Source: a bacterium (GTDB lineage: Bacteria; Bacteroidota; Bacteroidia; Flavobacteriales_D; Crocinitomicaceae). From it: a DNA stretch of 64,000 nucleotides. The position numbers and the translations under genes were made by a program. This document shows, piece after piece, positions 23,701-32,068 of the stretch. The notes beneath the pieces are model-generated. The model was not told the DNA's origin. It searched no databases and saw only the letters and a program-made list of their open reading frames with translations. The DNA is taken from contig JANSYQ010000005.1 in NCBI GenBank assembly GCA_024742305.1, forward strand, positions 62,001-126,000, given 5' to 3'. The number at the start of each line of letters is the position of its first letter. Position 1 is the stretch's first letter.

Positions 23701-24560
23701 TTGTCTTGAAATTTGTATGAGAGCATTTTGTAGTACAGTTTCGCTGCGGCAAACGACGAAACATTATCGTTTTCACCGGGACATAACTCTACAATATCAA
23801 AACCTACCACGTTTTTCGTTTCAAACACTTTTTTCAAGAAGGCCAAGGTCTCGTACCAATGAAGCCCTCCCGGCTCTGGCGTACCTGTGGCAGGCAATAC
23901 CGAAGGATCGAAACCATCCAAATCAAAGGTGATGAATACATTTTCTGTCATGCATTCTAAAGCCTTATCTGCCCAGTATTCATCCTCTACCATTTGATGT
24001 GCAAAAAACACATTCTCAGCATTGATGTACTTCCGTTCTGACTCATCCATGCTACGTATTCCCACTTGAACCAAGTTGGTCGTTTCGTTGGCCTCGTGCA
24101 TGGCACATGCGTGGTTATAAGGACTTCCATCGTACTCTGCGCGTAAATCTGCGTGGGCATCAATTTGAAGCACCGTGAGGTTATCAAAACACTCGTTGAA
24201 TGCACGAATGGTTCCAATGGAAATAGAGTGCTCTCCTCCAAAAATGGTCACGAACTTATTCTTGTGAATGAAGTTTTTCACGATGTAATGCACATCAGTG
24301 ACCATCTCATCAGGTGTTTCGTAATCTGCACTGAGCTGACTGAGAAAAACACCTTGTCGGTACACTTCCGTCTTCGTTTCAATGTCGTATAGCTCCATAT
24401 TTTCTGAAGCATCCAAAAAGGCTTCCGGACCTTTATCTGCTCCTTTTCCCCAGGTGCTTGTGGCATCGTACGGGATGGTAATTAATACGATTTGACTTTT
24501 ATCGAGTGTTGCTTTTTCACTCGGGATTCCTGCGTAAGTTCTATTGTTATTCATATCCAA
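23691..24560 (-). CDS. speB: agmatinase (ureohydrolase family)
   Basis: It hydrolyses agmatine to putrescine and urea using a binuclear manganese centre. The 289-residue protein contains the ureohydrolase metal motifs GGEHS (108-112), DAHAD (134-138) and DLDGFDP (213-219), with the family substrate loop TGTPEPGGLHWYE after the third. It overlaps arginine decarboxylase upstream by 14 bp and the DUF155 gene downstream by 10 bp, which fixes it as the second step of an arginine-to-putrescine pathway. Arginase or formimidoglutamase activity is less likely given the speA neighbour. Confidence 0.92.
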   Translation of the reverse strand: MDMNNNRTYAGIPSEKATLDKSQIVLITIPYDATSTWGKGADKGPEAFLDASENMELYDIETKTEVYRQGVFLSQLSADYETPDEMVTDVHYIVKNFIHKNKFVTIFGGEHSISIGTIRAFNECFDNLTVLQIDAHADLRAEYDGSPYNHACAMHEANETTNLVQVGIRSMDESERKYINAENVFFAHQMVEDEYWADKALECMTENVFITFDLDGFDPSVLPATGTPEPGGLHWYETLAFLKKVFETKNVVGFDIVELCPGENDNVSSFAAAKLYYKMLSYKFQDKWI

Positions 24561-25944
24561 GTAAGTTCATAAATGATTCTGCCGATTGTTGTTCAGCAAA
24601 TACAGTTGATGTGACTTCATTGTTTTCATCTCTGTCGATGACTACGTACTTCGGTTGCGGGATCAAACAATGTTGTAAACCTCCGAAACCACCAATAGTA
24701 TCCTGATACGCGCCAGTGTTGAAGAAACCTATGTACAAGGGCGAATACGTCGGGAATTTCGGCAGATAAATCGCGTTAACGTGCTGCTCACTGTTGTAGT
24801 AATCGTCGCTATCGCAGGTCAATCCACCGAGTAAAACACGCTCGTAAGGTTTGTCCCAGTTGGTGATCGGTAGCATGATGAATCGTTTGTTGATCGCCCA
24901 TGAATCTGGAAGCGTTGTGATGAAAGACGAATTGATCATGTTCCATTTTTCTCTATCGTTTTGTTGTTTTTGATAGAGCACTTCATAGAACATGGCTCCC
25001 GATTCACCTACGGTGTAGGATCCGAACTCAGTAAAAATGTTTGGTACAGGAACACCTGCTTCATCACACACCTCTTTGATTTGCAAAATGATTTCAGATG
25101 CCATGTAGGCGTAGTCGAATTCGAAGCCAAGGGAGTTCTTGATTGGAAAACCACCACCGATGTTCAAGCTATCGAGTGAAGGACACACTTTCTTCAAATC
25201 GACGTACACACGCAAACATTTGCGTAATTCGTTCCAGTAGTATGCATTGTCGCGAATTCCGGTATTGATGAAGAAATGCAACATTTTTAATGAAACGTTC
25301 GAACGTTGCTCGATTTCATTTTTGTAAAACGGCACAATGTTTTTGTATCTGATACCCAATCGACTGGTGTAGAATTCAAATTTTGGTTCTTCTTCCGAGG
25401 CAATTCGAATTCCGATAGGAAACTTCACTTGAATGCGTTCGGCTAGCAAGTTGATTTCTTCGTAGTTATCAATAATGGGAATGCAGTTATGATGTCCGGA
25501 GTTGATCAATCGAGCGATATTTTCGATGTATTGATCTCTTTTGAATCCATTGCACAAAACGAAGGTATTATCACTGATTTCACCAGAACGCTTCAGACTT
25601 TCCACCAAATTGATGTCAAATGCAGACGAAGTTTCAATGTGAATGTCGTTCTTGAGCGCCTCCTTCAGCACGTGGCTAAAATGCGAGCTTTTGGTGCAAT
25701 AACAATAGTTGTAGTTTCCGTCGTAATTGTGTTCTTCAATGGCCGACTGAAACCAATTTTTGGCGTTGTTAATGTTTTCCGAAATCTTCGGTAGATATCG
25801 GACTTTAAGAGGAGTTCCATACTCCTCAATGAGTGCTTCAAGGTCGACGCCATGCCAGTTTAAAGCACTGTTTTGTTTTAATTGGAACTCCTCTTGAGGA
25901 AAATCAAATGTTTGATCGATTAAATCGATGTATTTGTTTTTCAT
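24547..25944 (-). CDS. speA: arginine decarboxylase, short Flavobacteriia type
   Basis: A PLP-dependent fold-III (alanine-racemase-like) decarboxylase of 465 residues that converts arginine to agmatine. The PLP lysine is in YNYCYCTKSSHFS (Lys85), the phosphate-binding glycine loop is LNIGGGFPIKNS, and FTEFGSYTVGESG and CDSDD are the C-terminal active-site elements. It is much shorter than the 630-residue enterobacterial SpeA, lacking its inserts, but is close to the form annotated as arginine decarboxylase across Flavobacteriia. The adjacent agmatinase supports arginine rather than lysine or diaminopimelate as substrate. The upstream neighbour is 13 bp away. Confidence 0.88.
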   Translation of the reverse strand: MKNKYIDLIDQTFDFPQEEFQLKQNSALNWHGVDLEALIEEYGTPLKVRYLPKISENINNAKNWFQSAIEEHNYDGNYNYCYCTKSSHFSHVLKEALKNDIHIETSSAFDINLVESLKRSGEISDNTFVLCNGFKRDQYIENIARLINSGHHNCIPIIDNYEEINLLAERIQVKFPIGIRIASEEEPKFEFYTSRLGIRYKNIVPFYKNEIEQRSNVSLKMLHFFINTGIRDNAYYWNELRKCLRVYVDLKKVCPSLDSLNIGGGFPIKNSLGFEFDYAYMASEIILQIKEVCDEAGVPVPNIFTEFGSYTVGESGAMFYEVLYQKQQNDREKWNMINSSFITTLPDSWAINKRFIMLPITNWDKPYERVLLGGLTCDSDDYYNSEQHVNAIYLPKFPTYSPLYIGFFNTGAYQDTIGGFGGLQHCLIPQPKYVVIDRDENNEVTSTVFAEQQSAESFMNLLGYE

Positions 25945-25957
25945 TTTTTAATTGGGT

Positions 25958-26416
25958 TTACTCGGATGAATCGTCATCCATGCTGATTACTACTTCGTCC
26001 AACAGACCTCCTTTTTCATCGTAGGTAACGATGCGGTTGTCTTCAGTTTCTTCTTCGTAAATTGTAATGATGTACGTTTTTATTTTCGGGGTTTCTTTCA
26101 TGGTCACGTCGGAGATTTCATATCCTGCGAAATCATCCGCCACCATTTCCGCTACGGCACGTGGCAGTTCTGATTCATCAACTGTGAATTCCGTGTACAA
26201 CCAGGCACCTGCCTCTGAGAAATGCGCACTTCCATAATTTCCGTCATTCTCGAAATAGCACTCTACATCATTAAATCCTTCGTACCACTCCTGCACAACT
26301 CCTTCCGGATATTTTGTACTGAATGAAGCGGTTGCTTTTGCAGGAGGCGTGTAATCCTGCGCCAGTAAGAAGCCTCCAAGTAGGAGGCTGGCAACGGTTA
26401 ATGTGATTTTTTTCAT
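25958..26416 (-). CDS. secreted PepSY-like (DUF2874-type) protein
   Basis: A 152-residue exported protein with the signal peptide MKKITLTVASLLLGGFLLAQ. The mature part has two PepSY-like half-repeats: AKATASFSTKYPEGVVQEWY with ECYFENDGNYGSAHF, and the ELPRAVAEMVADDFAGYEIS segment followed by VTMKETPKIKTYII. This resembles the BLIP-like/DUF2874 fold common in Bacteroidota. Such proteins are periplasmic and of unknown ligand. It lies 13 bp before speA and 24 bp after the universal stress gene, in the sigma-factor-led run. Confidence 0.7.
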   Translation of the reverse strand: MKKITLTVASLLLGGFLLAQDYTPPAKATASFSTKYPEGVVQEWYEGFNDVECYFENDGNYGSAHFSEAGAWLYTEFTVDESELPRAVAEMVADDFAGYEISDVTMKETPKIKTYIITIYEEETEDNRIVTYDEKGGLLDEVVISMDDDSSE

Positions 26417-26440
26417 TGTGTATTTTGTCTTTCTGTTTGT

Positions 26441-27268
26441 TTAGGCTCCACGCAAAAAGTTCTCGTTGGACTTTTTGGGCATGAGCAGTTTCGTTTGAAC
26501 GATGGCTTTGTCTTCGAAGAGTTTTTGAATGGACTCCGCCAATCGAGAATCGTTGAATTCAATATTGGAAACAATGATTGTATGCGGGTTCAATGTATCA
26601 GCCAAAAGTTCGTTCAAGTCAAGTCGATTCTTAACAATGGTTATTTCTTCAGTGGTATCCTCGAGACTCCATTTCGTTTTCAAAATGACTTCTTCACAGG
26701 TAGATTCATCATCCACGTAAACCACTTGAAACTGGGCTCCGGACACATCGCACAGTTGGCGCAACAGCTCCATGGATTCCGATCTGTATTTCGAGGTGCT
26801 ATCTTGAATTAGAACAACACGATCCACGCGCTCAAACGCATCCATGTTTGGCACAAAAATCAACGGTATTTCCAGGTGAACCATCGCTGTTTCCACTTTC
26901 GATACTTTTTGGTAACTCCAGCCTGAGAATTGCTCTTCTCCCATGACTACCAAATCAGCGCTATTCTCTGCGGTTTTGATCAGATCGCGCACTGGGTCAC
27001 CGTACATAGCTTTTATTTCGATGGACTGGTTCCCAAATTTTTTAATCAGTCGATTGCGCTCGCGCTTTAATTTCTCCAAGGGAATTTCGTCGTAATCCGG
27101 GGTATAGTTTTGAAATGAATTGTAAAATCCGGAACGATACACCAAAGGAAAACTATTCAGCAGCTCGTATTCAGCATTTCTACCCAAGAAGGACACAATA
27201 AAATCTGCGGCATCACAAGCTGACTGCGACAAGTTTGTCGGAAGCAAGATCTTCGGATACTTTTTCAT
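26441..27268 (-). CDS. universal stress protein family (tandem Usp-like)
   Basis: A 275-residue cytoplasmic protein with an N-terminal Usp domain (ILLPTNLSQSACDAADFIVS, then IEIKAMYGDPVRDLI and ADLVVMGEEQFSGWSYQKVS) and a diverged second Usp-like half (RVVLIQDSTSKYRSE onward). The ATP-binding signature GxxG(x9)G(S/T) is not preserved in the first half (GEEQFSGWSYQKVSKVETAM), suggesting a non-ATP-binding type. It begins 5 bp after the sigma factor stop, so both are on one transcript, which points to stress-coupled expression. Confidence 0.78.
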   Translation of the reverse strand: MKKYPKILLPTNLSQSACDAADFIVSFLGRNAEYELLNSFPLVYRSGFYNSFQNYTPDYDEIPLEKLKRERNRLIKKFGNQSIEIKAMYGDPVRDLIKTAENSADLVVMGEEQFSGWSYQKVSKVETAMVHLEIPLIFVPNMDAFERVDRVVLIQDSTSKYRSESMELLRQLCDVSGAQFQVVYVDDESTCEEVILKTKWSLEDTTEEITIVKNRLDLNELLADTLNPHTIIVSNIEFNDSRLAESIQKLFEDKAIVQTKLLMPKKSNENFLRGA

Positions 27269-27273
27269 GGCTG

Positions 27274-27819
27274 CTACGCTGAAAATGAAAGTTGCGTGAG
27301 GTACAAATCCTGCGCTTTTTGCCGTGCGCGAGAGAGACGCATTTTAATCGCACTGGCTCCCAAGCCGAACTGTAATTGCAATTCTTCAATGCTTTTTTTG
27401 TTCGAGTATTTTTCGATCAATAATTCGCGGTCCTTACTTGGAATAGCGTCCAAAATTTGAATAAGCAATTCTGTTACATCGGCAATGGGCACCAAATCAA
27501 ACTCAGCGGGCCACTCGAATACGTCAGTGTAGTTCTCGTTTGCCTCTACAGACTTTGATGCTTTCTTGCAGAATGATAAAGTATAGTTGCTGGCAATAGC
27601 ATACAACCAAGTTGCATAGGAAGCATTGCCATGAAAAGAGTCGATTTTTTCAAAAGAAATAAGAATGGCGTCATTGGCACAATCGTACGCATCGGCATGA
27701 TTCTTCGCAATAGACAAACAACGACCGTACACTTTTTCAAAGTAGTGTGCATAAATGGCACCCATCGCTCTTGGGCAACCGCTTCTTAAATCTTCAATGT
27801 ATTGAACCTCGTTTTTCAT
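27274..27819 (-). CDS. ECF-type RNA polymerase sigma factor
   Basis: A 181-residue extracytoplasmic-function sigma factor. Region 2 includes AMGAIYAHYFEKVYGRCLSI, DCANDAILISFEKI and SYATWLYAIASNYTLSFCKK. Region 4 includes IPSKDRELLIEKYSNKKSIE and the helix-turn-helix GLGASAIKMRLSRARQKAQ. No anti-sigma factor gene follows; the next gene is a universal stress protein 5 bp away, then PepSY-like, speA, speB, DUF155 and DHS-like genes on the same strand. It may be controlled by its own level or by a partner elsewhere. Confidence 0.88.
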   Translation of the reverse strand: MKNEVQYIEDLRSGCPRAMGAIYAHYFEKVYGRCLSIAKNHADAYDCANDAILISFEKIDSFHGNASYATWLYAIASNYTLSFCKKASKSVEANENYTDVFEWPAEFDLVPIADVTELLIQILDAIPSKDRELLIEKYSNKKSIEELQLQFGLGASAIKMRLSRARQKAQDLYLTQLSFSA

Positions 27820-27971
27820 GGTCCCTTATCTTTAAATGACAAGACAAAGGTGCGGCGGTAAATGGTGCGATTTGTACGCTAAAAACTGATTTTATATCGG
27901 CGTTTTTGGGATTTGTTTCTGCGAGAATCTCGTAGATGAATTTCAGTGCCTGAGAGTATTTTAAAAAGAAG

Positions 27972-27979
27972 TATCTTTG
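27972..27979 (+). promoter_or_regulatory. -7 promoter box of the MntA/HepT operon
   Basis: TATCTTTG fits TAnnTTTG and ends 7 bases before the ATG at 27987. The gene pair therefore has its own promoter within the divergent gap. Confidence 0.5.
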
Positions 27980-27986
27980 ATTTAGG

Positions 27987-28295
27987 ATGACACAGCTGAT
28001 TGATAACAAACTGGAAGAGATAATTGAATTGTGCAAAACGCACAACGTGATTTCCATGTCTATTTTTGGTTCATCAGCAAGAAACACCATGACGGAGAAT
28101 AGCGACATTGACTTCTTGGTGCAGTTCTCTGAAGATATTGAGGTTCTGAACTATGCCGATAATTACTTTTCATTAATGGAAAAACTGGAGGCCTTGCTGC
28201 AAAGAAAGATTGATTTAGTTTCAAAAAGGTCTCTGAAAAATCCAATTCTGATTGAAGAAATTGATCGCTCCAAAATAGACTTGTATGCAGCCTAA
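27987..28295 (+). CDS. mntA: MntA-type nucleotidyltransferase antitoxin
   Basis: A 102-residue minimal nucleotidyltransferase. The catalytic signature is GSSARNTMTENSDIDFLV, with Gly28-Ser29 and Asp40/Asp42, and a third acidic residue in KIDLVSK. In characterised pairs MntA inactivates the HepT toxin by adding AMP to a tyrosine in the RX4HXY motif (established for the family). Here the glycine normally found after Ala-Arg is replaced by Asn33, but the Ser-Asp-x-Asp core is intact. It overlaps the toxin gene by 11 bp. Confidence 0.88.
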   Translation: MTQLIDNKLEEIIELCKTHNVISMSIFGSSARNTMTENSDIDFLVQFSEDIEVLNYADNYFSLMEKLEALLQRKIDLVSKRSLKNPILIEEIDRSKIDLYAA

Positions 28296-28623
28296 AGTAC
28301 TGAAGTACATTCTAGATATTGAGAGTATCATTGCGGAAATCGAGCTTGTAAAATCGAAAACTCAGAATGATTTTCAGAATTTTAAGAACGATATCATTCT
28401 TCAGAGGGCAATTGAAAGGCATTTAGAAATCATTGGAGAGGCTGTACGTAAAGTAGTAGATTTAGAACCAACGATTCCAATTACCTCGGCGAGGAACATT
28501 ATTGGTCTAAGGAATATCATCTCACATGCTTATGATTCAGTTGAGCCCGAGATGATTTGGGGAATTATTCAAAAGGATATTCCTTTATTAGCTCAGGAAA
28601 TTACTCGAATCAAAAACCAATAA
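28285..28623 (+). CDS. hepT: HepT-type (HEPN) RNase toxin
   Basis: A 112-residue HEPN-domain protein (formerly DUF86), the toxin partner of the upstream nucleotidyltransferase. The R-x4-H-x-Y motif is intact: Arg76, His81 and Tyr83 in RNIISHAY, the catalytic and AMP-accepting residues in the family. The preceding IERHLEIIGEAVRKV is the typical HepT helix. It is translationally coupled (11-bp overlap). The gene converges on the MscS-type gene at 28680-29600. No mobile element was seen around it. Confidence 0.9.
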   Translation: MQPKVLKYILDIESIIAEIELVKSKTQNDFQNFKNDIILQRAIERHLEIIGEAVRKVVDLEPTIPITSARNIIGLRNIISHAYDSVEPEMIWGIIQKDIPLLAQEITRIKNQ

Positions 28624-28679
28624 TATTCTGAATATTTGGTTCCTTTCGGACCGAGCCACTTTTACTATCAAATTGTACA

Positions 28680-29600
28680 TTAACCGTTCTTATCCTGTCC
28701 TTTCATCCGTACATCAACCGTTGGGTTATTGATGATATCAAGCGTTGTAGAACCGATTTTCACTTGTCCATTCGTGGCGGCAATGCTCTTGGCAATCCTA
28801 TCGTAAAGTTGTGTTTTGGTGATTCTTCTTTTCTTAAAATCAACGATGTAGCGTAAGTTGATTTGCAACCAGTTGTCGGTTATTTTTACCGCTACCGTTG
28901 GGTCGAGCTGGGCGTCTTCAATGAAGTACTTCTTCACTATTTCTTTCCATTGCTTTTTCGATGTTTCCGTGTATTCACTCAAAACTTCTTTTGCAGCCAC
29001 ATTGATGATTTCTTCTGCTTTTTCTAAGTCGGAATTGTAATCAATTGGAATGTTGATTTCATCCCAAACAAAAGGAAAATCTTGGGAATAATTATACACA
29101 GCCGATTTAAAAACGAAGGCATTACTGACTTTCACTATTCTACCTGAGTAATTATCGCTGTCCACCCATTCACCAATTTCCATCATGGTTGTGTACACGG
29201 TATCCACATCAATCACATCTCCTTTGATTTTATTGATTTCGATGCGATCACCGGGCTTATACACTCTCAGAACAAATATGTAGATGGAGCCAGCAATGCT
29301 CAGAATTAACTCCTGTAGCGCAAATGCTACTCCCGCTGAGAGCAACCCAATGGCAAGCGTGAAATCGCGTACGTTTCCTGTGAAGAAAGAAATGGTGAGT
29401 ATCACAATGAGCACCAAACCGATGGTTTGCACGCTTTTCACTGACTTATAACGAACGGTTGTGGAAGGAATGTTCCGTGTGAAATAGCGCTTAACCAGTC
29501 GAATTAGTAGCATGATGCAGAACAGGATCACAACGTACTTAACCGCTCGAATGATGAGCTCGTCGTTTTTGTTGAACCATGCTATATAATTATCGTACAT
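28680..29600 (-). CDS. MscS-like mechanosensitive channel domain protein
   Basis: A 306-residue membrane protein with three to four N-terminal hydrophobic segments. The MscS pore-lining TM3 (SAGVAFALQELILSIAGSIY) is followed by the beta domain (YKPGDRIEINKIKGDVIDVD) and a mixed C-terminal domain. It is divergent from the other channel gene at 20781-21644. The C-terminal part, with YFIEDAQLDPTVAVKITDNW, is distinctive for MscS-like proteins of this branch, and the signal it responds to is unknown. It is followed upstream on the same strand by a two-component pair, 24 bp away from the response regulator stop. Confidence 0.8.
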   Translation of the reverse strand: MYDNYIAWFNKNDELIIRAVKYVVILFCIMLLIRLVKRYFTRNIPSTTVRYKSVKSVQTIGLVLIVILTISFFTGNVRDFTLAIGLLSAGVAFALQELILSIAGSIYIFVLRVYKPGDRIEINKIKGDVIDVDTVYTTMMEIGEWVDSDNYSGRIVKVSNAFVFKSAVYNYSQDFPFVWDEINIPIDYNSDLEKAEEIINVAAKEVLSEYTETSKKQWKEIVKKYFIEDAQLDPTVAVKITDNWLQINLRYIVDFKKRRITKTQLYDRIAKSIAATNGQVKIGSTTLDIINNPTVDVRMKGQDKNG

Positions 29601-29624
29601 ACCTTATTTCTTCGCTTCGTTTGT

Positions 29625-30254
29625 TTAGATATACTTTTGCGTAATCGCGTATTTCACCAATCCGGCGGTATTTTTTAATCCCAGTTTTTCGAGAAGGTTT
29701 CTTCTGTGAGTATCCACCGTGCGTGAACTGATAAACAAGGCATCGGCGATTTCTTGATTGGAATATTCCTCGGCAATCATTTTCAACACTTCGATTTCTC
29801 TGGGTGTCAATCGTATTTCGTTCTTTGGTTGCGGCGTGTTTAGTCCTTTAAGCAAGTTTTGACTTACTTCATTACTTAGGAAAGTGGCGCCTTCGTTGAC
29901 CGTTTTTATTGCTGTAATCATTTCATTGCGCCCTGTCGATTTCAAAATATATCCGTTTGCTCCGCTATCCAACATTCTTTTGATGTATTCTGATTCGTTG
30001 TGCATGGAAACCGCAAGTACTTTCACTTCACTATTGGATGCTCGTAGTTTTCGCGTTACTTCGATGCCATCAGAATCTTTCATGCTGATATCCATGAGAA
30101 TCACATCTGGTTGCAATCTTGCGCAATCACTGAGTATGGCTTCTTCAGTATCGCCCTCGCCTATAACCTCAAACTGGCTCTCGGCGTTCAACATGGCTTT
30201 AATTCCATCTCGAAACATGGCATGATCGTCTGCGATGTAAATTTTAATGTTCAT
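29625..30254 (-). CDS. NarL/LuxR-family response regulator
   Basis: A cytoplasmic response regulator of 209 residues. It has a receiver domain with the phospho-acceptor aspartate in DVILMDISMKDSDG and the GYILKST lysine, and a C-terminal LuxR-type helix-turn-helix (LTPREIEVLKMIAEEYSNQE, SSRTVDTHRRNLLEKLGLKN). I choose ATG 30254 (MNIKIYIADDHAMF) over 30269 because the receiver begins directly there. It overlaps the 3' end of its kinase gene by 11 bp, marking a cognate pair of the DegS/DegU or NarX/NarL type. Confidence 0.9.
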   Translation of the reverse strand: MNIKIYIADDHAMFRDGIKAMLNAESQFEVIGEGDTEEAILSDCARLQPDVILMDISMKDSDGIEVTRKLRASNSEVKVLAVSMHNESEYIKRMLDSGANGYILKSTGRNEMITAIKTVNEGATFLSNEVSQNLLKGLNTPQPKNEIRLTPREIEVLKMIAEEYSNQEIADALFISSRTVDTHRRNLLEKLGLKNTAGLVKYAITQKYI

Positions 30255-31233
30255 GTAGCGATATTTCAACGGTTACCACACTTCCTCTCCCAGGTGCAGA
30301 ATCAATATTCAACTCACCGTTCATTACTTTGGTGCGCATTTCGATGTTACTCAACCCAATTCCCTCTGAGAGCTTCAAGTTGTTCAGATCAAATCCTTTT
30401 CCGTCGTCTTCGACCATCAAGGTAAGGTGTTCTTCTGTCTTTACCAATTGTACGAAAATATACGTGGCTTTGGCATGCTTTAGGGCATTATTAATGAGCT
30501 CTTGACAGATTCTGTACAAGTTGAGTTCAATGGATTGATCGAGTGCTTCTCCAGAAAAAGAATTGATGAATTCTATCTTGCAACGATTGCTATTGTTTAC
30601 TCGATTGACCAAGGTTTGCAATGCAGCTGTTAGTCCGAAGTCGAGAAGTACGCGTGGCATGAGCGAGTGGGAAATACTTCTCAACTCACTGGAGACCTCA
30701 TTCGATTGCTCTACAATAGATTCAAGACGGGTGGCAGTTTCTGGATCACTTTCCTTGATATTCTCGGCGATGGTTTCTAGTTGGTGGATGGTAGTGCTTA
30801 TTTGCGGACCGATTCCATCATGAATTTCCGTAGCGATACGCTGTCGTTCTTTTTCTTGTGTTTCAATGATGGATTGCACGGCGGTCATTTCAATGTGTTT
30901 CCACTTCGTAATATCTTGCACGGTGAGAATGCTCCAATCTTGTCTTTTTCTACAGCGCACCGTAAGTACCTTCTCATCAAAAACAAGTTCCATGACATCA
31001 AAACTTTCTTTGCTCCCTTCAATAATTTGAGTGAGTAATTCCTCCATCTCAAAAACTTGAAACATCTCTTTGATATTTCTTTTCACAAGCGATTGATTGT
31101 CGTGCGAAATAAATTGACGTGCAAGTTCATTTTCCAACAATATCACACCGGATGCATCAAAGACCACCACACCATAGGGAGCTTCATCGATAACGTCGCG
31201 TAAAAAAGAATTCTGTGATAAAAGTTGTTCCAC
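30244..31233 (-). CDS. soluble PAS histidine kinase, HisKA_3 (NarX/DegS-type)
   Basis: A 329-residue kinase without membrane segments. It has a PAS-like sensor (about residues 12-115, YGVVVFDASGVILLENELAR), a HisKA_3 dimerisation domain with the phospho-accepting histidine in RIATEIHDGIGPQIS, and an HATPase_c domain (NLYRICQELINNALKHAKAT, then DDGKGFDL and GIGLSNIEMR). Translation begins at GTG 31233 (MEQLLSQNSFL); no ATG lies before the PAS domain. Its partner is the overlapping response regulator downstream. The input is presumably cytoplasmic, since no periplasmic domain exists. Confidence 0.88.
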   Translation of the reverse strand: MEQLLSQNSFLRDVIDEAPYGVVVFDASGVILLENELARQFISHDNQSLVKRNIKEMFQVFEMEELLTQIIEGSKESFDVMELVFDEKVLTVRCRKRQDWSILTVQDITKWKHIEMTAVQSIIETQEKERQRIATEIHDGIGPQISTTIHQLETIAENIKESDPETATRLESIVEQSNEVSSELRSISHSLMPRVLLDFGLTAALQTLVNRVNNSNRCKIEFINSFSGEALDQSIELNLYRICQELINNALKHAKATYIFVQLVKTEEHLTLMVEDDGKGFDLNNLKLSEGIGLSNIEMRTKVMNGELNIDSAPGRGSVVTVEISLHEH

Positions 31234-31321
31234 CGCCTGCTATTTTACCCGAAAATTAAAAAAACTTTCGCCTAGATGTGACTTTTTGAAATTTCCGTGT
31301 CTAAATAGAAAAAAGACGATC

Positions 31322-31744
31322 ATGACAGGAATGTTTCACAAGTCGATTGCTATTCGTGATTTGGACGAAACGATTGCGTTTTATCGAGATCTTCTTGGGT
31401 GCAAAGTAGGACGAAAAACGGCGCACTGGGTAGATTTCAATTTTTTTGGACACCAATTAACAGCGCAGGTTTCGCCGAAGAATATTATCCCGATGGATAC
31501 AGAATGGCGCGGCAACCGATTTTTCCCTGTACGTCATTTTGGAGTCATCCTAACGCGCACGGATTGGAAGCAACTTAAAGATAAGGTGGAAAAATCGGAA
31601 CTTAACTGGTTGATTGAACCATCGGTTTTTTATGAAGGAGAGCATAACGAACAGGAAAGTTTCTTTGTAAAAGATCCGAATGGTTATGCCATTGAATTCA
31701 AGACGTTCGGGGAACAATACGATCGTGTTTTTACTAAAAATTAA
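31322..31744 (+). CDS. VOC-family (glyoxalase/dioxygenase-fold) protein
   Basis: A 140-residue vicinal-oxygen-chelate-fold protein: FHKSIAIRDLDETIAFYRDL at the N-terminus, the metal histidine candidate in FFGHQLTAQ, and FFVKDPNGYAIEFKTF with the conserved glutamate. These enzymes use a divalent metal for isomerase, dioxygenase or resistance reactions; the substrate is not predictable. I use ATG 31322, because the 12 upstream codons of the open frame carry no domain character. A hypothetical acidic protein gene follows 12 bp downstream. Confidence 0.82.
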   Translation: MTGMFHKSIAIRDLDETIAFYRDLLGCKVGRKTAHWVDFNFFGHQLTAQVSPKNIIPMDTEWRGNRFFPVRHFGVILTRTDWKQLKDKVEKSELNWLIEPSVFYEGEHNEQESFFVKDPNGYAIEFKTFGEQYDRVFTKN

Positions 31745-31756
31745 ATTGTACGTACC

Positions 31757-32038
31757 ATGTTGGCTAAAGCAAGAAAACTCATCAGTTTTGACAAATTGGA
31801 ACTTCCGTTGAAGCGCCAGTTATTAAAAGCATATCCGGATGGATTTGAGGATTCGGTGATGCGAATTGACGCTCCCACTCCGTTTTATGCTGTGCTTTTT
31901 GAGGCAGACGATATCACTTATCTCGTCAAACTCAATAATTACCTCGTGAATGCGTCTTCTGAGGATTTGGAAGATGAATTTGAGGATGATTCTGAAATGT
32001 CTGATTTTGAAAACGATGAGACAGACGATGATGAGTAG
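31757..32038 (+). CDS. hypothetical protein with acidic C-terminal tail
   Basis: I do not recognise the family. The 93-residue protein has a basic first third (MLAKARKLISFDKLELPLKR), a short beta-rich centre (PFYAVLFEADDITYLVKL) and a strongly acidic tail that is almost only Asp, Glu and Ser over the last 28 residues. It sits 12 bp after the VOC gene and 30 bp before a small membrane protein gene, so it is probably part of a four-gene unit ending at the terminator at 32463-32489. Confidence 0.6.
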   Translation: MLAKARKLISFDKLELPLKRQLLKAYPDGFEDSVMRIDAPTPFYAVLFEADDITYLVKLNNYLVNASSEDLEDEFEDDSEMSDFENDETDDDE

Positions 32039-32068
32039 ATATCAGAGGACCATTAATTAGCGGAGCCT

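Noticed and set aside
27987-28623. genomic island or prophage around the toxin-antitoxin pair
   Set aside because: No integrase, transposase, phage gene or flanking repeat was found near it.
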